A DNA stretch of 7,909 nt. Origin: Phormidesmis priestleyi. GTDB lineage: Bacteria > Cyanobacteriota > Cyanobacteriia > Phormidesmidales > Phormidesmidaceae. Below are positions 1 to 6,226 of the stretch, piece by piece (the stretch's first letter is position 1; each line of letters starts with the position of its first letter). Under the pieces are notes generated by a model that saw only the letters and a program-made list of their open reading frames with translations, was not told where the DNA came from and did not search any database. A program made the translations under genes and the position numbers. The stretch covers positions 7,878-15,786 of the forward strand of contig QBMP01000061.1 of the NCBI GenBank assembly GCA_003242115.1, given 5' to 3'.

Positions 1-728
1 CGCCTGATCTGCTGCCGTCTGACATTTTGGGCGTTTCGATGCTCGATATAGAAAAGCGCAGCTTTCATTTTCACGATGGGCCAATTTTTGCCAATATCGT
101 GCTGGCCGATGAAATTAACCGGGCCTCACCGCGTACGCAATCAGCCATGCTAGAGGCGATGGCCGAAGCTCAGGTGAGTGTAGATGGCACGCTCAAAAAG
201 CTCCACGATCCTTTTTTTGTGATTGCGACTCAAAACCCGCTGGACGCGCGAGGCACGTACCCGCTGCCGGAAGCGCAGATGGATCGCTTTGCCTTGCAGT
301 TTCGGTTGGGCTATCTGTCTGCGGCTGATGAAGTGGAGATTTTGTCGGATCAAATTGAGGCGCATCCGATTGAGCAATTGCAGCCTTGTGTGACGCTAGC
401 GGATGTGTTGAGGCTGAAGCAGCAGGTCAAGCAGGTGCGCATCAGTGCAGAGCTGAAGCGCTATGTAGTGGATATTGTAAATGCGACTCGTCAAGCAGAA
501 GGGGTACAGCTTGGGGCGAGTCCGCGCGGATCGCTAGCGCTGATGAAAGTAGCGCAGGCAATGGCACTGTTTGATGGCTACGATTTTGTCACGCCTGATC
601 ATATTCAAGAAATTGCGGGGCCGGTGTTGGCGCATCGGCTGGTGATGGATTCGCAGGCTAGGTTTTCGGGGCAAACGGCAGAGAGGGTAGTGGCTGATAT
701 TGTGCAGACGCTCGTCGTTCCGGCTTGA
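1..728 (+). CDS. MoxR-family AAA+ ATPase (5'-truncated by window edge)
   Basis: This is the C-terminal two thirds or more of a MoxR-type AAA+ ATPase. The reading frame is open from position 3, and the first visible residues, PDLLPSDILGVS, match the conserved MoxR stretch between Walker A and Walker B, so the real start and the P-loop lie left of the window. The internal Met/Leu codons at 27-41 are not the start. Visible motifs are Walker B IVLADEIN (Asp-Glu at 108-113), sensor 1 ATQNP (Asn at 234-236), the PLPEAQMDRF segment with a likely arginine finger, and sensor 2 GASPRG (Arg at 525-527). About 242 residues are seen of a usual 310-330. MoxR proteins are cytoplasmic ATPases thought to act as chaperones for vWA/DUF58 partners. 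The DUF58 and transglutaminase genes follow in the same direction, giving the standard arrangement. The family call is firm; the cellular target is inferred. Confidence 0.95.
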   Translation, partial: PDLLPSDILGVSMLDIEKRSFHFHDGPIFANIVLADEINRASPRTQSAMLEAMAEAQVSVDGTLKKLHDPFFVIATQNPLDARGTYPLPEAQMDRFALQFRLGYLSAADEVEILSDQIEAHPIEQLQPCVTLADVLRLKQQVKQVRISAELKRYVVDIVNATRQAEGVQLGASPRGSLALMKVAQAMALFDGYDFVTPDHIQEIAGPVLAHRLVMDSQARFSGQTAERVVADIVQTLVVPA

Positions 729-792
729 GTGCGGGCGTTTGCACAGGGTATTTGGACGGATGCCTAGATTGATGTCTGGGCTAGTTGACGAT

Positions 793-796
793 AGGA
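793..796 (+). promoter_or_regulatory. Ribosome binding site of the DUF58 gene
   Basis: AGGA lies 7 nt before the ATG at 804, inside the 75-bp gap after the MoxR stop. It supports that start. I see no convincing terminator or promoter in the gap, so transcription from the ATPase gene probably continues through it. Confidence 0.55.
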
Positions 797-803
797 ACTT
801 TCG

Positions 804-2159
804 ATGAAGCGAGGGATTTATCGCTTATTGCGGCTGAGTCATACTGTGCAGCAGTGGTGGGTTCAGCGGTTAACATTGAGCGGGCTGTGGCTACTGGGCG
901 GCATTTTTATGTTTGGTGTGATTGGGCTGGATGTTAAGCGCAGCTTGTCTTACCAGGTGTTTGCGTTTGGGGTGGCGCTGATGGGCGTTGCGGTTGTTTC
1001 TAGCCAATTGGGATCTGCTAGACTCCACTCTGCGAAATTAAGGGCGGTGCGCAGTCTGCCTCGGTTTGGTACGGTCGGGGTGCCGCTGCGGTATGGGGTG
1101 CGGTTGCATAATGTGAGCGCTAAACGACTGCGGGATCTGAGTTTGACGGAAAGGTTTGGGGATAGTTTTCCTGATTTTTTAGATTTTCAACGGATTATTC
1201 GCGGTTCAACTCATCCCAAAGTGCGGCGAAAAGTTTGGCTAAAGCTGCTGGCACAAAGGCAGTGGGCGTTTGCTCCGGCAATAGCTCTGCCATTATTAGC
1301 AGCCAAACAAGAAACAGCGGTGGTTGCCGAAATCATGCCGCTGCGGCGAGGACTGCTGCGCTTTCAGGGACTGACCATCGCCTGTACTGATCCGCTGGGC
1401 TTGGTCAATCGCGGCGCAATGCTTGATGTACCGCAGTCTGTTTTAATTTTGCCGCAGCGCTATCAGCTGCCAGTGATTCCGCTGCCGGGGGCGAGACGGT
1501 ATCAGGCGGGTGAGCGATCGCTTACAACAGCCATTGGTGATTCAGAAGAATTCCGAGCGCTGCGGGCCTATCGTCCGGGCGATTCGGTGCGCAATCTGCA
1601 CTGGAAAAGCTGGGCCAAAACGGGCAAGCCCGTGATTAAAGAGCACCAAGCTGAAGATGCGGTTCGCCATGCGCTGATTGTGGATACGTTTCAAAGAGCG
1701 GATGAGGATGAGTGGAAAAGTGAGGGCATGGAAGCGGCGATCGCGATCGCGGCCTCATTTGCCTGCGATCTTCAAACCCAAACTGCTTTAATTGATCGGC
1801 TTTTTATGGGCACGACTGCTCACCACTTGGACGATGGATTTAGTCAGGCGGAGCAGATTTTGACCGTATTGGCCGCAGCCGAACCCTGTCGGGATCAAGA
1901 CTTTAGCGACTTACTAGCAGTGGTGCAGAAAAATATGTCGCGGCTGCATGGCTGCATTGCGGTGTTTTTGGATTGGGATGGCGATCGCCGCACCCTGATT
2001 GGGCAGCTAGAGGCAGCGGGCATTGCGGTGTTGGTGCTGGTGATTGCAGGCGCTAGCGGCCTGAGTGAAATGCCCGATGTGATCTGCTTACGGCATCCGC
2101 AAAGCCGCCTTCAGGTGCTGGCGATAGACAATATCCAGGCGGGGCTATGGGCGCTATGA
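804..2159 (+). CDS. DUF58 domain-containing membrane protein
   Basis: A 451-residue DUF58 protein, the usual partner of MoxR ATPases. Two hydrophobic segments near residues 23-42 and 50-67 anchor it in the membrane. A beta-rich region follows, with the typical TDPLGLV motif (Asp196). Then comes the DUF58 signature at residues 245-275: GD-EEFRALR, YRPGD, VRNLHWKSWAKTGK. A degenerate vWA-like stretch begins at ALIVDT (Asp294); I do not see a complete metal-binding MIDAS motif. The start is supported by AGGA 7 nt upstream. The stop overlaps the next start as ATGA (2156-2159), which suggests translational coupling with the transglutaminase gene. A tandem HIP1 repeat at 1737-1750 encodes the Ala-Ile-Ala-Ile-Ala run. 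By family knowledge it may scaffold or present the membrane enzyme to the ATPase; its molecular role is not established. Length is normal for the family and no defect is visible. Confidence 0.93.
   Translation: MKRGIYRLLRLSHTVQQWWVQRLTLSGLWLLGGIFMFGVIGLDVKRSLSYQVFAFGVALMGVAVVSSQLGSARLHSAKLRAVRSLPRFGTVGVPLRYGVRLHNVSAKRLRDLSLTERFGDSFPDFLDFQRIIRGSTHPKVRRKVWLKLLAQRQWAFAPAIALPLLAAKQETAVVAEIMPLRRGLLRFQGLTIACTDPLGLVNRGAMLDVPQSVLILPQRYQLPVIPLPGARRYQAGERSLTTAIGDSEEFRALRAYRPGDSVRNLHWKSWAKTGKPVIKEHQAEDAVRHALIVDTFQRADEDEWKSEGMEAAIAIAASFACDLQTQTALIDRLFMGTTAHHLDDGFSQAEQILTVLAAAEPCRDQDFSDLLAVVQKNMSRLHGCIAVFLDWDGDRRTLIGQLEAAGIAVLVLVIAGASGLSEMPDVICLRHPQSRLQVLAIDNIQAGLWAL
1737..1750. repeat. Tandem overlapping HIP1 octamers (GCGATCGC)
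   Basis: Two GCGATCGC copies share two bases (1737-1744 and 1743-1750) within the DUF58 gene. Single copies begin at 1514, 1981, 2219, 3994, 4243, 6448, 7413, 7826 and 7892, giving 11 in the window. HIP1 is the abundant cyanobacterial palindrome; its function is unsettled. Each copy contains GATC and CGATCG, so it is a potential substrate for GATC- or CGATCG-specific adenine or cytosine methylation. Confidence 0.9.
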
Positions 2160-4186
2160 AAGCTGAGGCAAGCGCTGACGGTAAATCGTGGGATGGGTTG
2201 GCGAGTTTGTGTAGTTTAGCGATCGCCCTTTGGGGCTGGCAAACCGGGCTTTGGTGGCTAGCACTGCCGATGATCGTGGGCCTAGAATCGCGGCATGTTG
2301 CGACTCAGCGGTGGGAAATTTCGCTAAGCGATCTCAAAGAAGTGGCCAAGCTCTGCGGGGTGATTTTATCGATTCTGTCGGTGGTTTCGGTCATTCTTGA
2401 AAAAGAAGCCTTTATCTATAGCCTGATTCAGTGGCTACCGGTGGCGGCGTTTCCGTTAGCACTCGCTCAAACCTACGCTCTCGGCATTCAAGTACTGCTC
2501 GGCGAAGGCTTCTCAAAAGCCTATTTGCAGCATCAGGGTCGCTATCGGCAGCAGCGCTCGATCAATCTGTACTACTTTTACTTTGCGATTTGCCTGTTAG
2601 CGGCTAGCGCTGCTGATAGCAACCGCTTTAGCTTTTATGGCTTTGCCACTGTCTTAGTGGCGCTGCTGCTCTATGCGCATAGGCCCAAGCGCTCAGCCCC
2701 AATTATATGGCTGCTGCTGTTCTGTTTATCCGCAGGCTTAGGTTTTGTTGGCCACGTGCAAATCTCTCATCTTCAGCAGCGCCTAGAAGAACAAATGATC
2801 GCGATGCTGAGCGACTTTGCCAGCGGTGCAATTAGCCCCGAAAGCAACACCACCCGCATGGGCTCAGTTGGCAAGCTTAAACTATCGAGTAAAATCGCTT
2901 TCAGGGTTTCAACAGATTCAGCGTCAGTGTCTCCGAAAGATCCCAGTCTTTTTCCCTTATTATTGCGAGAGGCTACTTATAACCGCTATCAGCTATCGAC
3001 CTGGGGCGCAACCGATGCCCTCTTTAAGCCCGTACCGGCTGCGCCGACAAAAGGCACTTGGCAACTGGCTCCCACTCACCCACAAGATATCTCGATTACG
3101 ATTGCTGACAACCTGAAGCGAGGCAAAGGAGTCTTGACCTTACCTAGCGCCACCACCGAAATTCGACAGCTAAACGTCACTGAAATGCAGAAAAATCAGT
3201 ACGGCACCGTGCAGGTAGATGCAACCGGCAATGCCACCTACCAGGTGCGGTTCGACCCAGATGCAGGCGCAACCGATGCCCCGCCGACAGAAACCGATCT
3301 ACAAATTCCGATTGCCGACAGTGCGGCCATTGCGCAAACCCTCCAGCGCCTTGCAGTTGAAAACAAATCGAACTCAGAGATTATCAGCCAAGTGGCTGCT
3401 TATTTTCAAACCTTTAAGTATTCGCTCGATCTCATTCGCACAGATGGCACCGCGCCCCCAATTTCAGACTTTTTGCTCAATACCCAAGCGGGCCACTGCG
3501 AATACTTTGCTAGTGCAACAGCGCTGCTATTGCGAGGGGCAGGCATTCCGGCCCGCTACGTGGTTGGCTATTCGGTGCATGAATTTAGCCCGCTAGAGCG
3601 GCAGTATATTGTGCGCAGTCGCGATGCTCATGCCTGGACGCTGGTGTACTTTAACGGCGCTTGGCAAGCGGTAGATACGACTCCGCCTGACTGGAGATCG
3701 CAAGAAAAAGAACAGGCTTCTTCCTGGCAAATATTTTCCGATTTTGCTGCGTTTTTAAGCTTTCAGTTCCAGATCAAACTTCGTCAGCTTAGAGACCTCA
3801 GCCCACCGGAAATCATGCTGCTGCTGACCCCGCTTTTTGGCTTTTTGCTGTGGAAATCTTTTCACCGATTTAAAGGGCGTCGGGCCAACCCATTAGAAGA
3901 TGAGTCGAAGAATGAATGGCTGCCGTCGATTCAAAATGGATTAGATTCTGAATTCTATGAGATTGCGCAGCAGCTGGAAGAGAGAGATTTGGCGCGATCG
4001 CCCTCAGAATCGCTCTTACAGTGGAGCCTTAGATTAAATGCACTCTTATCCGAAGCAGAGCAAAACACCTTCTCATCGGCCCTAGCGCTACACTACCGCT
4101 ATCGCTTCGATCCTCAAGGATTGACGCCAGCAGAAAGAGCGCAACTTACAGCCCTTAGTCAAAATTGGCTGAGCCGTTACCATTGA
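2156..4186 (+). CDS. TgpA-like membrane transglutaminase (DUF3488 + transglutaminase core)
   Basis: A 676-residue polytopic membrane protein close in length to Pseudomonas TgpA (about 670). Several hydrophobic segments fill residues 15-205. A conserved-looking linker follows, ending in the MGSVGKLKLSSKIAFRV segment (235-250). The extracytoplasmic transglutaminase core has a complete papain-like triad: Cys448 in GHCEYFAS, His492 in RDAHAW and Asp507 in VDTTP. A late transmembrane helix (about 550-569) leads to a cytoplasmic C-terminal tail resembling DUF4129. I chose the ATG at 2156 because it forms an ATGA overlap with the DUF58 stop and has a GGGG-containing purine-rich stretch (2137-2144) about 11 nt upstream. 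An in-frame ATG at 2147 would add three residues but sits only 2 nt from that stretch. The substrate is unknown; peptidoglycan or an envelope protein is plausible. The last 32 bp overlap the convergent HNH nuclease gene. Confidence 0.93.
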   Translation: MKAEASADGKSWDGLASLCSLAIALWGWQTGLWWLALPMIVGLESRHVATQRWEISLSDLKEVAKLCGVILSILSVVSVILEKEAFIYSLIQWLPVAAFPLALAQTYALGIQVLLGEGFSKAYLQHQGRYRQQRSINLYYFYFAICLLAASAADSNRFSFYGFATVLVALLLYAHRPKRSAPIIWLLLFCLSAGLGFVGHVQISHLQQRLEEQMIAMLSDFASGAISPESNTTRMGSVGKLKLSSKIAFRVSTDSASVSPKDPSLFPLLLREATYNRYQLSTWGATDALFKPVPAAPTKGTWQLAPTHPQDISITIADNLKRGKGVLTLPSATTEIRQLNVTEMQKNQYGTVQVDATGNATYQVRFDPDAGATDAPPTETDLQIPIADSAAIAQTLQRLAVENKSNSEIISQVAAYFQTFKYSLDLIRTDGTAPPISDFLLNTQAGHCEYFASATALLLRGAGIPARYVVGYSVHEFSPLERQYIVRSRDAHAWTLVYFNGAWQAVDTTPPDWRSQEKEQASSWQIFSDFAAFLSFQFQIKLRQLRDLSPPEIMLLLTPLFGFLLWKSFHRFKGRRANPLEDESKNEWLPSIQNGLDSEFYEIAQQLEERDLARSPSESLLQWSLRLNALLSEAEQNTFSSALALHYRYRFDPQGLTPAERAQLTALSQNWLSRYH

Positions 4187-4904
4187 GGGTTATTTCACGC
4201 TCAATGATTTCTTTGACAAGCTCTGGTAATTCCTTGTCGATAGCGATCGCTCTTTGCTTAAGTCTTTCGTAAATCTCAATATCGTCATTTTCCCAAAGGA
4301 GGTCTATTCTTCTGACTTGCCGCATTGCAATATGCTCATAACTTTCTGGATATGCCCAGTAGCACGACAGGCAAATCGCCTTATCTTTGACGCCATTCCA
4401 ATTTTCACACTGTTCGCATGACCAGGATTTAGCTCGATTAGCAGAACCACAAAGCAGCATAAAATTTTCTGGCTCTAAATCTGGTTCACCATCAATTTCA
4501 AAAGGGACACGGTGATCAATTTGCAGTTCACGCTTATTCATCTCCTCCAGATAAATGAAACATTTGCTGCCATATTTTTTAATCAACGCCTCTTTAATCT
4601 GCTTAGATAAACCTGTTCTTCCGGCAAGGCGAGTGAATCTTGCCTTGCTAATGTCTCCAAATCGGTACGCAGCTATTTTTCTGCCGTCACTTCCGGTAAC
4701 ACGAAAAGTCTCCAACGGAACACCATTTTCTCTAACATCTCTAGCTGCTCGCGGAGGATGGTTGTAACCGTAGGTTTCCTTTAAGTCTTCAGTTGTAATA
4801 AATCCGTATTGCAGGATGTGATCAATCACTGCCTTTGGTCTTTTGGCGGTGATTGATCGGCAGAGTTTCAAAAAGTCATCTGGTAGCTGCTGCAAATTCT
4901 CCAT
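4155..4904 (-). CDS. HNH endonuclease, probable Type II restriction enzyme
   Basis: A 249-residue protein read leftwards. Residues 20-85 look like a winged-helix DNA-binding unit: a helical stretch, the NHPPRAARDVRENGVPL recognition-helix region (48-64), then a beta wing ending in YRF. The HNH/beta-beta-alpha-metal nuclease follows: QIDHR (Asp130-His131), Asn147 in PENF, and Asn156 in GSANRAKS. CxxC pairs at 163/166 and 178/181, with Cys152 nearby, suggest a bound zinc. The CLSCYWAYPE tail is distinctive, but I cannot tie it to a named enzyme. The start overlaps the methyltransferase end by 29 bp and has only a weak GGA-containing site, so translation is probably coupled. By context it cuts unmethylated DNA at the site its partner protects; specificity cannot be read here. 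A solitary HNH or homing nuclease is a less likely alternative. The C-terminal tail is antisense to the TgpA-like gene end. Confidence 0.85.
   Translation of the reverse strand: MENLQQLPDDFLKLCRSITAKRPKAVIDHILQYGFITTEDLKETYGYNHPPRAARDVRENGVPLETFRVTGSDGRKIAAYRFGDISKARFTRLAGRTGLSKQIKEALIKKYGSKCFIYLEEMNKRELQIDHRVPFEIDGEPDLEPENFMLLCGSANRAKSWSCEQCENWNGVKDKAICLSCYWAYPESYEHIAMRQVRRIDLLWENDDIEIYERLKQRAIAIDKELPELVKEIIEREITLNGNGSANFD
4181..4206. repeat. Inverted repeat spanning the TgpA-like stop codon
   Basis: CATTGAG (4181-4187) and CTCAATG (4200-4206) are exact reverse complements with a 12-nt loop. The left arm contains the TGA stop of the TgpA-like gene, and the whole repeat lies within the nuclease coding region. 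On the + strand it is followed by ATTTCTTTG, a poor U-tract, so at best it is a weak terminator. It may also mark the boundary of the inserted cassette. Short repeats like this arise by chance. Confidence 0.3.
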
Positions 4905-5835
4905 GTTTTTCCAAGAGAGTCAGTTGCTTCGGCGAATTGCCAATTTTTTTGTCAGTATAGTTAAACTCTCTAACACTGGATAAACTTCTAAATAAGCTTG
5001 GTGATAAGTACAAAGATTCGACTGTGGTCTCTGCCTTACCCAGTAGCGTAGACTGTGACGATCTTCCTACTTCGATTTCAATTCTTTCAAGATTTAAGCT
5101 GGAAGGAAGAAACTTTCCAAAAGCCTTATTGCCTAGTTTGCCGTCGTAGCTGACGGCAAATGTAGCTTCTTTTTGATTTAACTGTTCAATCGCTAATACA
5201 AAGTCATCGAAATTTATTCCTGACAGATATCTCGAATCTCTATTTCCGCATACCCCTTGATAAGGGGGATCCATATATATGAAATCACCATCCTGACTGC
5301 CATCTAAGACCTCTCGATAATCCAAGCTCGTAAACTGACATTTGCCCTTTAACAGGTTAGATACGCCTGCTATATTTTTCCTCATTGTCTCAGGCCGTGT
5401 TCCTTTCCGCCGTTTATCTGGGCTTTGGTTGAACAGCCCTCTGGAATTATACCGAACTGAACCTTTAACACATCGTGCCAGCAAATATAAGAATAACTTT
5501 TCATCGTTGGTTTGATTGAATTTTGACCTGACTTCAAAATAGTGAGCTATGGAATCAGTATGCTGCTCATTCCATAGCTTTGAGTAGAAATCTGCGATCT
5601 CATTCGGGTTTTCTATCGCTAGCTCTAGTAGTTTTATTAAAGGCTGATTGAGATCATTCAGCCAAAAATTGTGGGAAATTTGATTGGCAGATGCCGCCAC
5701 GCTGATTGCGGCAGTTCCCGCAAAGGGCTCTACTAATCTATTGATCTTTTTGGGCAAAAACTGAAGGATATACGTCGCTAAATTTCTTTTGCTACCTTGA
5801 TATTGGACGAAATGAGGTAGATTTGCCATCGCCAT
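4876..5835 (-). CDS. D12-class (Dam-like) DNA adenine-N6 methyltransferase
   Basis: A 319-residue S-adenosylmethionine-dependent methyltransferase of the D12/Dam fold. Motif X is HFVQYQGSKRNL at the N-terminus. Motif I is EPFAGTAA, where the last Gly of the common FxGxG is Ala. WLNDLNQ follows. The catalytic motif IV is MDPPY, with Asp-Pro-Pro-Tyr at residues 189-192. Between them lies a long target-recognition region rich in Lys and Arg (KGSVRYNSRGLFNQSPDKRRK). I chose the ATG at 5833-5835 (a second lies at 5827-5829) because family members begin just before motif X. The frame stays open to a GTG at 5941-5943, which would add 36 Cys-containing residues with no family likeness. It is the first gene of a cassette with the HNH nuclease, so the host methylates before it cuts. 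Recognition sequence is unknown. The gene is AT-rich compared with its flanks and lacks HIP1 sites. Confidence 0.9.
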   Translation of the reverse strand: MAMANLPHFVQYQGSKRNLATYILQFLPKKINRLVEPFAGTAAISVAASANQISHNFWLNDLNQPLIKLLELAIENPNEIADFYSKLWNEQHTDSIAHYFEVRSKFNQTNDEKLFLYLLARCVKGSVRYNSRGLFNQSPDKRRKGTRPETMRKNIAGVSNLLKGKCQFTSLDYREVLDGSQDGDFIYMDPPYQGVCGNRDSRYLSGINFDDFVLAIEQLNQKEATFAVSYDGKLGNKAFGKFLPSSLNLERIEIEVGRSSQSTLLGKAETTVESLYLSPSLFRSLSSVREFNYTDKKIGNSPKQLTLLEKHGEFAAATR

Positions 5836-6024
5836 ACAAGAACAAGTGATCTTACGCTTCACCTTATCACAATAGACAAGCTTGCCACTTAAGGGCACTG
5901 GTTCCGCGATGTGGATAGCAGCTTTTTGACAGAAAACAAACACCTATGCGAATTTTCATCGGAGATGAATACCTAAAATGAGTTCAGACGTAATTCTAAG
6001 GAGATAAAATCTTGTAAAGTATTA

Positions 6025-6038
6025 AATTGCGTACAATT
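6025..6038. promoter_or_regulatory. Possible operator: inverted repeat AATTG-N4-CAATT
   Basis: A 5-bp exact inverted repeat around CGTA, extended imperfectly by flanking A/T bases to about 7 bp per arm (TAAATTG and CAATTAA). It sits in the divergent intergenic region and could bind a dimeric regulator. There is no regulator gene beside it, though the winged-helix part of the HNH protein is a conceivable candidate. It may be chance in AT-rich DNA. Confidence 0.2.
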
Positions 6039-6082
6039 AACCCGTACTAACCTCACATTTAGTAGCAACCTGCGTCTGCATA

Positions 6083-6092
6083 ATTACGTAAT
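6083..6092. promoter_or_regulatory. Perfect 10-bp palindrome ATTACGTAAT
   Basis: The decamer equals its own reverse complement. Its half ACGTAAT recurs at 5988-5994, about 98 bp away. It is a candidate protein-binding site in the divergent promoter region. No named consensus is recognised. Confidence 0.2.
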
Positions 6093-6188
6093 CCAAAGTG
6101 ATTCTCGTTTTTTTAAGACGATCAGCCGATCAAAAGGCACAAATATAGCCGCAGGGTTGCGTTAGGGTATGGGTGTAATCAGTCGCCA

Positions 6189-6217
6189 ATGACTGGACAA
6201 CGACCGGCAGATACTAT
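6189..6217 (+). promoter_or_regulatory. Weak sigma-70-like promoter for the AI-2E transporter gene
   Basis: ATGACT (6189-6194) matches 4 of 6 bases of TTGACA. TACTAT (6212-6217) matches 4 of 6 of TATAAT. The spacing is 17 bp. Transcription would begin near 6224, only a few bases before the ATG at 6227, which would favour the downstream ATG at 6257 as the real start. Match quality is modest. Confidence 0.25.
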
Positions 6218-6226
6218 CGATAATTA

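Larger units (their letters stand above)
5836..6226. other. AT-rich intergenic region between divergent methyltransferase and AI-2E transporter genes
   Basis: This 391-bp region (283 bp if the methyltransferase starts at the upstream GTG) must hold the promoters of both divergent genes. I see a 6-bp-stem hairpin TTCATC-GGA-GATGAA (5955-5969), an inverted repeat AATTG-CGTA-CAATT (6025-6038) and the palindrome ATTACGTAAT (6083-6092). ACGTAAT also occurs at 5988-5994. No tRNA, no insertion-sequence end and no control-protein gene of the usual 70-80 residues is visible. Confidence 0.6.

Noticed and set aside
150..574. Open frames at 150-377 (- strand) and 386-574 (+ strand)
   Set aside because: Shadow frames of the MoxR gene, whose motifs cover the same bases.
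2817..3596. Open frames at 2817-3116 and 3219-3596 on the + strand
   Set aside because: They lie inside the TgpA-like gene in another frame; their translations are rich in Arg, Pro and Ser without domain likeness, while the overlapping frame has clear family motifs.
1..4186. MoxR with DUF58 as an anti-phage MoxR-vWA conflict system next to a restriction cassette
   Set aside because: The gene order and the TgpA partner match the common housekeeping arrangement. No effector, protease or toxin domain of a conflict system is present, and the cassette composition differs from the operon.
4555..4767. Open frame on the + strand
   Set aside because: Antisense shadow of the winged-helix/HNH gene; no motif and no ribosome site.
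4155..4904. HNH protein as a homing endonuclease or mobile-intron nuclease
   Set aside because: No intron or intein splice features are visible, and the gene overlaps a DNA methyltransferase, which points to restriction-modification.
5865..5959. A 30-residue reading frame on the - strand starting with the ATG at 5957-5959 (MKIRIGVCFL...)
   Set aside because: Too short, no recognisable motif, no ribosome site, and not the size of a restriction control protein; more likely chance in the leader of the methylase gene.
6120..6131. GATC repeated at 6120-6123 and 6128-6131
   Set aside because: Two tetramers 8 bp apart are expected by chance; no promoter or known binding site fits.
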